From Flavobacterium tyrosinilyticum (GTDB taxonomy: Bacteria > Bacteroidota > Bacteroidia > Flavobacteriales > Flavobacteriaceae), in NCBI RefSeq assembly GCF_023656565.1, contig NZ_JAMOKG010000004.1, positions 310,001-374,000 on the forward strand: a stretch of 64,000 nt of DNA, given 5' to 3'. The position numbers were made by a program, and so were the translations under genes. The notes below the pieces were generated by a model that was given only the letters and a program-made list of their open reading frames with translations, searched no databases and was not told the origin of the DNA. This document shows positions 17,507 through 26,334 of the stretch, piece after piece; the first letter of the stretch is position 1, and each line of letters begins with the position of its first letter.

Positions 17507-18589
17507 TTAATTATTTTGAACTCTTAAAATTAAACGGCAAATCAAATCAACTTCTTCCAATGTCAGATCATAATACAAAGGAAGGCATAGAACACGTTTC
17601 GAAACAGTATCTGTCACCTCCAAATCTTGGGGCTCCAAATAAGGTAAAGTATTGGCCAAAGATGGATAAAAATAACGACGGGTAAAAATCTCATGACCAT
17701 CTAAAAACTTTTTTATATTCTGTAGCAATTCCTCGCTTTCTATCACTATAGGGTAATAAGAATAATTTTCATTGGACTCACTATGCCAAAGAGGGCGATA
17801 GGCTTTCAATCCCTTTAATTTTGCATTATAATGCATTGTTAACTCTTTTCTCTTATCATATATTTCTTGTATATACTTCAGATTTACCAATCCCATGGCC
17901 GCATGAAACTCTGAATTTTTTCCGTTTATACCCAATTCGGCAAAAGAATCAAAACCAGAAATTCCGAAATTACGGATATAGGCCAGTTTTTTCAATAACT
18001 CTGCATCGTTAGTAAGAATTAAACCACCTTCAATAGAATGATAGAGCTTCGTCGCATGCAAAGAACAGGTTGAAATATCACCATATTCAAATATAGATTT
18101 CCCATCTACTTTTACACCAAAAGCATGAGCTCCGTCATAAATCACTTTCAGATTGTGCTTTTTGGCAATTTTATCAATCACCTGAACATCACAAGGATTC
18201 CCGTAAACATGCGTTGCCAGTATCGCTTCAGTCTTTTCTGTGATGGCAGCCTCTATTTTGGTAACATCTATATTTAAACTCTTCTCCTCTATATCGACAA
18301 AAACCGGTGTGCATCCCTCCCAAACAATAGTAGAAGTGGTTGCAACAAAGGAAAAAGGTGTCGTAATAATTTCGCCTGTTATATTCAAAGCTTTGATTGC
18401 CATCTGCAAAGCCACCGTACCGTTAGTCACATACAATAAATGATTAACTCTTAAATAATCCTTCAGATTCATTTCCAAATCGCTTGCCAAAGGTCCCATA
18501 TTGGTTAGCCATTTACGTTTCCAGATACCATCGACTAATTGTTGGTATTCTTCTTGAGGAGGCAAAAAAGGTTTCGTTACTGGTATCAT
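17507..18589 (-). CDS. PLP-dependent sugar aminotransferase, DegT/VioA-like
   Basis: The 360-residue protein begins MIPVTKPFLPPQEEYQQLVD and shows the DegT/DnrJ/EryC1 features: TTPFSFVATTSTIVWEG, YDGAHAFG with the PLP-contacting Asp152, and SLHATKLYHSIEGG with the Schiff-base Lys181. The sequence pattern is closest, as I recall it, to VioA, which makes dTDP-4-amino-4,6-dideoxy-D-glucose from the RmlB product. RmlB is encoded at 24247-25293. Other 4-amino or 3-amino sugars remain possible. Its start overlaps the flippase stop by 4 bp. Confidence 0.9.
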   Translation of the reverse strand: MIPVTKPFLPPQEEYQQLVDGIWKRKWLTNMGPLASDLEMNLKDYLRVNHLLYVTNGTVALQMAIKALNITGEIITTPFSFVATTSTIVWEGCTPVFVDIEEKSLNIDVTKIEAAITEKTEAILATHVYGNPCDVQVIDKIAKKHNLKVIYDGAHAFGVKVDGKSIFEYGDISTCSLHATKLYHSIEGGLILTNDAELLKKLAYIRNFGISGFDSFAELGINGKNSEFHAAMGLVNLKYIQEIYDKRKELTMHYNAKLKGLKAYRPLWHSESNENYSYYPIVIESEELLQNIKKFLDGHEIFTRRYFYPSLANTLPYLEPQDLEVTDTVSKRVLCLPLYYDLTLEEVDLICRLILRVQNN

Positions 18590-20019
18590 ATTTTTAAAAT
18601 TAGATTTTTAATATCCTGTATGCTTTCAAATTTAAACATATAAGCAACTAATAAATAAGTCAAACTACCAGATAAACTTCCTAAAATTAATCTTACAATA
18701 TCAATTTGACTAGTCAACATTCTATCAACTATAAAAGTAATTGCCGCCATTATTACAGCAAAAATGAAGATTGGCAAGATATCTCTCATTTGTTGCCACA
18801 TACTGTACTCCAATATCTTTCCCGCATAATGTGTATTAATGAATAATGCTAATATAGAAAAGATTAATTGTCCCCATAACAAAGCATAAAATCCATAAAA
18901 AAAACTTATAATTAAAATAATTGTTAATAATATTTTTTTTAATACTTCTAATTTTAAAAACAAGTCACTTCTTCCCTTAACTTCCAGGACGATCAAATTA
19001 TACAAATGAATTGGGTAAAGTATTCCTGTAAAGCATATAATTTTAAAAATTGGTACAACAGCAAGCCATTTATCAGTGAACAGGAAAACAATCAAAGGTT
19101 TAGCTAACAATCCCATTAATACAATAATTGGTGTAATTATAAATAGGACCATTTGCATAATTTGTTTATAAGAATTTCTAAACCTAGGAAGATCATCCTG
19201 AACTTTAGAAAACAGAGGAAAAACCACTTTATTAAGTGCCCCGGAAATATTCCCTACAGGGAGCATCATTAAGGTATTCGCACGAGTATAGTATCCTACT
19301 AGTGTGGGAGAATAAAACCTACCAATAACAATGTGATAAATATTTGTAAAAATAGTATCTAAAATGGCAGATATTGTTAATTTATAACCATAATAAAAAT
19401 GCTGGATAAATTTATCTTTGCTAAAAATTAATTTCGGGTACCACTTCGCATTAAACCACAAAAAAAAACTTACAAAAAACACATTAACTAAAGTTGAAGC
19501 AATTAAGCTCCAGACACCATAATTCAAATATGCCATTAAAATTCCAACTACACTACTAATAACTAAAGCAGGTAAACTTATAATTGCCAACTTTTTAAAT
19601 TTCAATTCTCTAGTCAGAATTGTATTTTGTACAGTACCAAAAGCTGAAAGTATAAAGGTCAAACCATAGACTCTCGTTATACTTGTTAAACTAGGTTGGT
19701 GATAGAATTTAGCTATCCAAGGTGCCACCATAAAAAGAATTCCATAAATTAGAATACTTCCCGCAAAATTAAAGTAAAACACAGTGGAATAGTCTTCTTG
19801 TGTACATTCTTGAGTTCTTATGAGTGAACTCGTTAATCCACCATTAAATAGAGCGGATCCAATTCCCATAAAGATGGTTAACATACCAATAAGTCCAAAC
19901 TCTTCTGGTAATAAAAGTCTAGCTAATACCAGTGATACTACGAAAGATATTAATTGACTCCCAAACTGCTGTAAAAAAGTCCAAATCATTCCAGATACTG
20001 CTTGTTTTCTAAGTGACAT
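18586..20019 (-). CDS. wzx: Polysaccharide flippase, Wzx/WzxC type
   Basis: The 477-residue protein has twelve to fourteen predicted membrane segments and the MOP-family WzxC opening MSLRKQAVSGMIWTFLQQFG, followed by LARLLLPEEFGLIGMLTIF. It moves the undecaprenyl-diphosphate-linked repeat unit across the inner membrane before Wzy joins the units. It is the first intact gene after the 614-bp junction and overlaps the aminotransferase gene by 4 bp. A candidate -7 box lies 131 bp upstream. Confidence 0.92.
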   Translation of the reverse strand: MSLRKQAVSGMIWTFLQQFGSQLISFVVSLVLARLLLPEEFGLIGMLTIFMGIGSALFNGGLTSSLIRTQECTQEDYSTVFYFNFAGSILIYGILFMVAPWIAKFYHQPSLTSITRVYGLTFILSAFGTVQNTILTRELKFKKLAIISLPALVISSVVGILMAYLNYGVWSLIASTLVNVFFVSFFLWFNAKWYPKLIFSKDKFIQHFYYGYKLTISAILDTIFTNIYHIVIGRFYSPTLVGYYTRANTLMMLPVGNISGALNKVVFPLFSKVQDDLPRFRNSYKQIMQMVLFIITPIIVLMGLLAKPLIVFLFTDKWLAVVPIFKIICFTGILYPIHLYNLIVLEVKGRSDLFLKLEVLKKILLTIILIISFFYGFYALLWGQLIFSILALFINTHYAGKILEYSMWQQMRDILPIFIFAVIMAAITFIVDRMLTSQIDIVRLILGSLSGSLTYLLVAYMFKFESIQDIKNLILKI

Positions 20020-20313
20020 TTTTTTATATATTCTCTATAAATGAAGTTAATGTATAGTTACATCCTTCTTAAAACCTGATTTATTTTTTCTTTTTATCTA
20101 AAGAATAAAAAGTATCAAAAAATGTTAAAGAATTGGTGGTTCAAGATAGCAAACGTAACATCTTTAAAATATTAATCTTTTTACATAAATTAAAATTACT
20201 TTACTGCATAATTTAATAAAGGACTAGTTTTACTGCTTAAAATCGTAACTTTATTTTTTACTTTAGTTAGATTAATCTATTTACTTACATTGCTATCATT
20301 TCTATATGCTTAC
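20020..20313. other. AT-rich gap upstream of wzx
   Basis: This part of the 614-bp gap has no convincing reading frame on either strand. The only feature I can support is the candidate -7 box at 20150-20157. It is probably a mixture of wzx leader and decayed DNA from the locus rearrangement that left the gmd remnant next to it. Confidence 0.5.
20150..20157 (-). promoter_or_regulatory. Candidate -7 box for wzx
   Basis: TACGTTTG on the minus strand fits TANNTTTG exactly and would start transcription near 20143, about 125 nt before the wzx start. No TTG lies at the right distance for a -33 element, so the site is only a candidate. Confidence 0.35.
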
Positions 20314-20526
20314 TTATATTGAGATCACATTATTCAAAGTAACATATCCTAGTTTAATAAATCTATTTATGCTTTCCAATTCGCTAGCTAGTATTTCTTT
20401 AACTAATGCAACTAAATCAGATTTAAGCTTCCAATATAATTTTTTTAATTTGGCAGAATCTACAATTAACATACAAACTTGTGTTGGACGGTAGAATTCA
20501 GGACTTACAGGAATGATTATTTTAGC
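20314..20526 (-). pseudogene. Remnant of a second GDP-mannose 4,6-dehydratase (C-terminal end)
   Basis: A minus-strand frame with no usable start begins after a TAG at 20527-20529 and ends at TAA 20314-20316, coding about 70 residues. It reads AKIIIPVSPEFYRPTQV, then DSAKLKKLYWKLKSDLVALV and KEILASELES. This follows the C-terminal Gmd pattern (xPxFxRPxEVxxLxGDxSKAxxxLGWxPxxxFxxLVxEMxxxDL) closely, although the LGW core has decayed to LYW. The intact Gmd at 10859-11854 has a different C-terminus (DNDFMRPTDIEDIYGDN), so this is a different lineage. The rest of the gene is gone. Confidence 0.75.
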
Positions 20527-20546
20527 CTATTTCGTTGTGAGAAAGT

Positions 20547-20613
20547 GAAGAATTATATTTATAACTTTGGTTATTTATTTCTAATTTTCTGAACTTTGAA
20601 AGTATAATTCTTC
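20547..20613 (-). repeat. 11-bp inverted repeat after the Wzz-like gene
   Basis: GAAGAATTATA (20547-20557) and TATAATTCTTC (20603-20613) are perfect inverted copies separated by 45 bp. It lies just past the stop of the Wzz-like gene at 20634 and next to the gmd remnant. The loop is long for a terminator and there is no T tract, so it could instead be a relic of a mobile end or a processing site. Confidence 0.5.
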
Positions 20614-20633
20614 ATTGTTTTTTAAGTACAAAA

Positions 20634-21701
20634 TTACTTAACTAAATCTCTAAAAATTTTCGAAAATAGCAAATAAAACAACATTAAAAACACTCCTATA
20701 AAACCACCCATTACAATTCCTTTTGCTTTACCAAATCTTTCTTTAGCTAATGGCAAAATTGGTCTATCTATAACTTGAATTAACGGCGTTTCTTTACGTA
20801 GTGTTACTTTAGCTAATTCTGATTGCTTAACCAGTTCTGTTAATATAGCAGTATTTGCCTGAACATCAACCTGCCGTCTCGAAGATATTGATTTACGTAC
20901 ATTCATTGCTGGATTTAGATTAAAAGTATTATCAGTGGCTACTGCTACACCTGTAATAGCTCCATTTAGCTCTTTCCGAATTGAATCGACTTGACGCTCT
21001 AAAATATCCATATTCATTCTAGCTTTCTTACTTTTTGTTGTAACATAAAACATTCCAACTTGTTTAGCCAAAGCTTCACAAAAATATTTAGCAAACAACT
21101 CATCTCCTGACATTACATCAATACTCGTTATTGCTATTTTTTTATCTTTCTGACCAACTGATAATCCTCCTTTTAATAAATTTGAATAGATACTCCCTAT
21201 TATACTATCTTGTACGCGGGTAAACCTTTCTCTATCTGAATTCGGCAAAAATTTAATTGACTCCAATTTTGGTTTATCTGACCAGCTCTCCCTCCATTTA
21301 TTATTTTGGATAAACATCTCTGCTAAAGAAATTACTTTTCCGTCAACCTTAACTGGTGTAAGTAATGTTTTCTCAACCATTGATCTTGATTTGAATAACT
21401 CAGTCAAATTTGAACCAGCAAAAATACCTCCTCCACTTCCTCCAATATCCAAACCAAATGAACTAGCAAAGCCTAGTGCTCCACCCAGACCTCCTGATTT
21501 TTCATCCTCTAATGCAAATGTTAACGTTGCAGTATAAACAGGCTTTTTAGTAAATGAGTATAATAAACCTAGAGATCCACCTATTATTCCAGCCAAAACT
21601 ATAACTTTCCAATTTGACAATAAATACAGATACCAATCTCTTAATTTTTGTATTAAATCTTTTAATGATACTTCATCATTTTCAATATTTGCATTCATCA
21701 A
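20634..21701 (-). CDS. Chain-length determinant (Wzz/PCP family)
   Basis: The 355-residue protein has two membrane segments flanking a periplasmic domain: WKVIVLAGIIGGSLGLLYSF near residues 31-50 and KGIVMGGFIGVFLMLFYLLF near the C-terminus. This is the Wzz layout without a kinase domain. The PVIQV/IDRPILPLAKER-like segment before the second helix is the usual PCP proline-rich stretch. It would set polymer chain length together with Wzy and work with the SLBB export protein encoded 4 bp upstream. Confidence 0.9.
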   Translation of the reverse strand: MMNANIENDEVSLKDLIQKLRDWYLYLLSNWKVIVLAGIIGGSLGLLYSFTKKPVYTATLTFALEDEKSGGLGGALGFASSFGLDIGGSGGGIFAGSNLTELFKSRSMVEKTLLTPVKVDGKVISLAEMFIQNNKWRESWSDKPKLESIKFLPNSDRERFTRVQDSIIGSIYSNLLKGGLSVGQKDKKIAITSIDVMSGDELFAKYFCEALAKQVGMFYVTTKSKKARMNMDILERQVDSIRKELNGAITGVAVATDNTFNLNPAMNVRKSISSRRQVDVQANTAILTELVKQSELAKVTLRKETPLIQVIDRPILPLAKERFGKAKGIVMGGFIGVFLMLFYLLFSKIFRDLVK

Positions 21702-21705
21702 ATGT

Positions 21706-24201
21706 CTATTTAAAAGCAGTTACAATTAATAATGCTAAGCTAGCAAATGCTGTTCCAAGACCAGCCCATTCCCCCGCACTCATCTTTTTCTTTTCAGGCT
21801 TCTCAGGTACAACAATCTGTGAATCTGGTTCTACTCTTGGATAAGATCTAAAAAATAAAAATGAACTTGTTACGGCTGCTTTTCCATTGGGATAAATTAT
21901 ATAAGCCTTTCTCTTCCACCCTTTATTATCTACACCTCCAACAGAATTAATGTAATATTTAAATCCTTTTCCATTTCTATATGGAATTTCGGAAGTAAGC
22001 AAAACGTTACCTGTAACTTTTACCCCTTCGTTATACACTGCAACCTCAATTTCATCTCCAGGAAATAAGGTAACATTAGAATAATGATTTTTGTCTTTTA
22101 CAATTTTTTCCCAATTGACAGGAATAGTCGTATATTTTAGTTCGTCTCTTAATTTTTTTGATAATTTAGATTTAAGTGTATCATTAGTTTTAATATCTGA
22201 TTCTTCTATAATTCCTTCTTTTTTTTCTGAAGTTTCTTTCTTTTCCAAGTTAAGATTTATGCTTTCTAATTGCTCAATCTGTTCCTCTTTGATAGGTCGT
22301 TTAATCTTCATCCCATCTAAATTAGCTATAGATGTAAGTCCTCCAGCTCTCATTACTACATTGTAAACTTTTTCTTTCTTATTTGCTAGGACATATTTTC
22401 CTGGATAAGTAACTGCTCCACTTACTTTAACCATCTCTGGTTTCTCATAAACTGCCATTCTACGAATATTAATAACATCAAAAGGTCTTAAAACAAAGTT
22501 TTTAATTTGCTCGTTATTATCTGCGGTTATCTCCAACTCAACCAATTCTATACGTTTAGGATCCGCATCATCAATAGCATCAGATTTAATCATTCTAGCA
22601 ATTTCAACTCTTTTTGAAGCAGAACCAGTTAATCCACCTACTTGAATAACTAAATCATTTAAAGTTAAATTTTCAAAATATTCATACTCTCCAGGATTTT
22701 TTACTTCCCCGTCTATAGTTACTTTATATTCTTCTCTAAATTCTAATATAGAATATACCGTCACTATATCTTCTCTTTTTAGTTCAATATCTGCATTTAA
22801 ATCTCCTGACAAAGCAGCACCTAAATCTACATTAACAATTTCTGTTGTCAAATCTGTTTTTAAACGGATGATTCTTGCTCTTTTACTATAAGCATCTTCT
22901 TTTAATCCTTCTGCTCTTGTGACAAGATCTGAAATCCTCATACCTTCTGTAAAAGAATAATAATCTGGTCTAAAAACAGCCCCTTCAATCTTGATACGAT
23001 TTTCAAATCGATTTAGAATCTTAGTAATTCTAAAAACATCTCCGGATTGAGGTTGATAGGAATTATATTCACTTTCGTTTATATCGTGGACTTTAAATTC
23101 TTTTCCTGTCTTTTGTAAAACATTTACCGAAGCTGTATAAGCAAATTCGTTAAATCCAGACGCAAAATTTAACAAATCAGAAAACTTCTCACCTTTTTTC
23201 ATTTCAAAAATACCTGGACGCTTAACTTCTCCCTCAACGGTAACTCTTTGACTATAGGCAGGAATTCTAATTACATCATTTTCTTTTAAGGCAACATTAT
23301 CAGATTGATCTCCTTTAACTAAGAATCTATAAATATCAATATTCTTATAAACTTTATTATTTCTTATCAATTCGATATTTCGATAACTACCATTTTTTCC
23401 GGGCCCACCTGCTAAATGCAAAGCATTATAAACAGTTGCTAATGAAGAAATCGAATAATTTCCTGGTTGCTTACCTCCTACGATTGTTACTTTTATAGTA
23501 CGTATTTTTCCTAAACTAATGCTCACTTGAGATTGTCCCGAGCGAACGGTACTGTAAACTTTAGCAATAGCCGCTTTTATTTTTTGAGTAGCAGCCTCAA
23601 TAGACATTCCAGAAACAGAGATTTGTCCTACATAGTCTATACTTATTTTTCCTTCTACACTTACAGGTATATTGGCATTATATTCTTGAACTCCATAAAC
23701 GCTTACTTGTAATTCATCACCAGGGCCAAGAACATAGTTCATAGGAGTAGCCAAATTTAAATCAGGCTCAAAATTTAAAGTGGGATTATCAAATAGTTCC
23801 GAACCAAAAATTAGTGCATTTAAAGAATCTTTTACTTTCTCATTTTTTATTTCACTTTGTTTCCTTCCAAATTCTGAAGTTTTTTCTCCATTTTTTGATT
23901 TTCCCTCTTTACTTTTATCTTTTCCTCCATCTTTTGCATTTTTTCTTTCATAATCATTAAGCTTAACCTTAAGTTTGTTAAACTCAGTTTGACTCATCCC
24001 CTTTGAAAGCACCATTGATTCAACCTGATCAATAGTGGCATTATTACTTTTTAGCTGAGCACTAATTTTTGCTAAATCATCATCAGATAAGTAATCAACT
24101 TTTACTGTACTTAAATCTTTAGATTTCATAATATCTTGTGCTGTTGCATTAAAAGTAATGAATGCAAAAAATAGGGTAAGAACGTATATTATTTTTTTCA
24201 T
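21706..24201 (-). CDS. Large SLBB-domain polysaccharide export protein
   Basis: The 831-residue protein has a signal peptide (residues 1-21, cleavage after FNATA), a lysine-rich low-complexity segment at about 87-115, a Poly_export domain at about 150-240 (PMNYVLGPGDELQVSVYG) and several SLBB repeats recognisable by VEGEVKRPGIFEM, IDGEVKNPGEYEY and VSGAVTYPGKY. A final hydrophobic helix (GLGTAFASLALLIVTAF) lies at the C-terminus. It is much longer than Wza and should form the periplasmic and outer-membrane part of an export channel. It is encoded 4 bp upstream of the Wzz-like gene, the usual OPX-PCP pairing. Confidence 0.93.
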   Translation of the reverse strand: MKKIIYVLTLFFAFITFNATAQDIMKSKDLSTVKVDYLSDDDLAKISAQLKSNNATIDQVESMVLSKGMSQTEFNKLKVKLNDYERKNAKDGGKDKSKEGKSKNGEKTSEFGRKQSEIKNEKVKDSLNALIFGSELFDNPTLNFEPDLNLATPMNYVLGPGDELQVSVYGVQEYNANIPVSVEGKISIDYVGQISVSGMSIEAATQKIKAAIAKVYSTVRSGQSQVSISLGKIRTIKVTIVGGKQPGNYSISSLATVYNALHLAGGPGKNGSYRNIELIRNNKVYKNIDIYRFLVKGDQSDNVALKENDVIRIPAYSQRVTVEGEVKRPGIFEMKKGEKFSDLLNFASGFNEFAYTASVNVLQKTGKEFKVHDINESEYNSYQPQSGDVFRITKILNRFENRIKIEGAVFRPDYYSFTEGMRISDLVTRAEGLKEDAYSKRARIIRLKTDLTTEIVNVDLGAALSGDLNADIELKREDIVTVYSILEFREEYKVTIDGEVKNPGEYEYFENLTLNDLVIQVGGLTGSASKRVEIARMIKSDAIDDADPKRIELVELEITADNNEQIKNFVLRPFDVINIRRMAVYEKPEMVKVSGAVTYPGKYVLANKKEKVYNVVMRAGGLTSIANLDGMKIKRPIKEEQIEQLESINLNLEKKETSEKKEGIIEESDIKTNDTLKSKLSKKLRDELKYTTIPVNWEKIVKDKNHYSNVTLFPGDEIEVAVYNEGVKVTGNVLLTSEIPYRNGKGFKYYINSVGGVDNKGWKRKAYIIYPNGKAAVTSSFLFFRSYPRVEPDSQIVVPEKPEKKKMSAGEWAGLGTAFASLALLIVTAFK

Positions 24202-24246
24202 GTTTATGAGAAAATTATTTAAAAGAAATTTATTAATTATTTTCCT

Positions 24247-25293
24247 TTATGAGTATTGTTTTTGATAATAATCTTTGTACGCTCCTGAAGTAACATTTTG
24301 TAGCCATTCTTGATTATCCAAATACCAATTTATAGTTTTTTCTAATCCTTCTTCAAAAGTCACTGAAGGTTTCCAGTTTAATTCTTTATTAATTTTCGAA
24401 GCATCAATAGCGTAACGCAAATCATGACCTGGCCTATCTTTTACATATGTAATTAATCCTTCAGAAGTACCTTCTACTCGTCCTAATTTAACATCCATTA
24501 TTTTACATAGTAACTTAACCAAATCTATATTTTTCCATTCATTAAACCCGCCAATATTATATGTTTCATGATTTTTACCTTCATGAAAAACTAAATCTAT
24601 CGCAATTGCATGATCTTCCACAAAAAGCCAATCCCGCGTGTAATTTCCATCTCCATAAACAGGTAATGACTTATTATTTATAATATTATTAATAAAAAGA
24701 GGAATAAGTTTTTCAGGAAAGTGATAGGATCCGTAATTGTTCGAACAGTTAGTCAAAACATATGGAAGTCCGTAGGTTTCTCCGTATGCTCTAACAAAAT
24801 GGTCAGAACTGGCTTTTGAAGCAGAATAAGGTGAGTTTGGATCATAAGACGTGGACTCTGTAAACAATCCCTCAGGTCCAAGTGAACCATACACTTCATC
24901 CGTGCTTATGTGATAAAATCTTTTCCCTTCAAAATTATTTTTCCATTGGCTTTTTACTGCATTTAACAAATTCATTGTTCCAATAACATTAGTTTTAACA
25001 AATGCTAGCGGATCCTCAATAGAACGGTCTACATGAGATTCTGCAGCTAAATGCAAAACTCCATCAAATTTATGCTGACCAAAAAGTTCGTTAATAAATC
25101 TTTCATCAACAATATCTCCTTTTACAAAAGTATAGTTTGATTTATTCTCAATATCTTTTATATTTTCCAAATTACCTGCATATGTCAATGCATCCAAATT
25201 GAAAATTTGATATTCTGGATATTTATTTACAAAACGTCTAACTACATGAGAACCAATAAATCCAGCGCCGCCAGTAATAAGTATTTTTTTCAT
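24247..25293 (-). CDS. rmlB: dTDP-glucose 4,6-dehydratase
   Basis: The 348-residue protein has GGAGFIG (8-14), the catalytic triad region STDEVYG (130-136) with the Asp-Glu pair that defines this enzyme, and YSASK (Tyr156, Lys160). It converts dTDP-D-glucose to dTDP-4-keto-6-deoxy-D-glucose in the cytoplasm. The RmlA, RmlC and RmlD partners are not in the window, so the product may go to the VioA-like aminotransferase, or those genes are elsewhere. It lies 45 bp before the SLBB gene and 9 bp after ManC. Confidence 0.96.
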   Translation of the reverse strand: MKKILITGGAGFIGSHVVRRFVNKYPEYQIFNLDALTYAGNLENIKDIENKSNYTFVKGDIVDERFINELFGQHKFDGVLHLAAESHVDRSIEDPLAFVKTNVIGTMNLLNAVKSQWKNNFEGKRFYHISTDEVYGSLGPEGLFTESTSYDPNSPYSASKASSDHFVRAYGETYGLPYVLTNCSNNYGSYHFPEKLIPLFINNIINNKSLPVYGDGNYTRDWLFVEDHAIAIDLVFHEGKNHETYNIGGFNEWKNIDLVKLLCKIMDVKLGRVEGTSEGLITYVKDRPGHDLRYAIDASKINKELNWKPSVTFEEGLEKTINWYLDNQEWLQNVTSGAYKDYYQKQYS

Positions 25294-25302
25294 TTGTAAT
25301 AT

Positions 25303-26310
25303 TTAATTTAAGAGCTCCGAATTCTGTTTTTCCAATTCACTGTAAATATCTTTTACATCTTGTGAATTTTCTTTTTGCAAAATTAAATTAGCGGTTTCTG
25401 TATAAACAAAAATAGTATTTTTTAAGCCCAAAAAGGTTGTATGCTTATTGCATCCAATAACCATATTACCATTTGAATCGGTTGAATGTCCTTTTGAATT
25501 TAAATAATCATATACTGATTCGAATGAGCCTAAATCTGACCATGAGAAAGAAGCAGGAACAACTTTAATCTTTTTACTTCGTTCCATTACAGCATAATCA
25601 ATACTTATAGACGGGATTTTCATTGATAAATCTAAATCCAAAAAACCGTTTTTATTTTCTTCCCATACTTTTTTTGATTTCTCATAAACATCAGGTTGAA
25701 ATTTCTTCAACTCTTCTAAAAGAACACTTGCTTTAAAGCAAAACATTCCACTATTCCATAAGAAGTTCCCTTTTGCAATAAACTCTTTAGCAGTTGTTTC
25801 ATTGGGCTTTTCGCGAAAAGAAATCACATCATCACCTTCTGCTTCAATATAACCATAACCTGTTTCGGGTTTCGTTGGAATGACTCCAAAAGTTACAATA
25901 AATCCTTCAGTCGCTTTTGATACGGCTTCATTTATTGCTTTATTATAGTTCTCCATTTGATCTATAATATGATCAGAAGGAGTAATTACCAAAATATCAT
26001 CAGGTTCAGATGCAAAAGCCGCAAAAGCTATTGCTGCAGCCGTATTTCTAGGTGTGGCCTCAATAATATTCACATAAGAAGTACTTGTTTTTTCCATTAC
26101 GTTTCCACTTAGCTGATAATTATCAACATTTCCCACAACCATAACTTTGTTTACGAGATGACTATTTCTTTCAACAGTCATTTCAAACAAAGATTTTCCT
26201 TCGAATATTTCAAGATATTGTTTTGGCCTACTTTTACGAGAAAGTGGCCAAAGTCTACTTCCAACTCCTCCCGTAAGGATTACGTGCGTTATCGTTTTAT
26301 CTGAACTCAT
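25303..26310 (-). CDS. manC: Mannose-1-phosphate guanylyltransferase, single-domain form
   Basis: The 335-residue protein has the nucleotidyltransferase signature GGVGSRLWPLSRKSRPKQ (residues 14-31), TPSDHII near residue 105 and the mannose-binding FSWSDLGSFES in the C-terminal third. It makes GDP-mannose from GTP and mannose-1-phosphate, feeding Gmd at 10859-11854. It lacks the C-terminal cupin isomerase domain of the long bifunctional ManC/AlgA proteins. It is spaced 24 bp after the dehydrogenase gene and 9 bp before rmlB. Confidence 0.95.
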   Translation of the reverse strand: MSSDKTITHVILTGGVGSRLWPLSRKSRPKQYLEIFEGKSLFEMTVERNSHLVNKVMVVGNVDNYQLSGNVMEKTSTSYVNIIEATPRNTAAAIAFAAFASEPDDILVITPSDHIIDQMENYNKAINEAVSKATEGFIVTFGVIPTKPETGYGYIEAEGDDVISFREKPNETTAKEFIAKGNFLWNSGMFCFKASVLLEELKKFQPDVYEKSKKVWEENKNGFLDLDLSMKIPSISIDYAVMERSKKIKVVPASFSWSDLGSFESVYDYLNSKGHSTDSNGNMVIGCNKHTTFLGLKNTIFVYTETANLILQKENSQDVKDIYSELEKQNSELLN

Positions 26311-26334
26311 ATATTTTTAAATAAAAAAGGAAAT

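Noticed and set aside
20306..20494. Plus-strand 62-codon frame in the wzx-wzz gap
   Set aside because: It is the antisense reading of the gmd remnant, has no recognisable features and no promoter.
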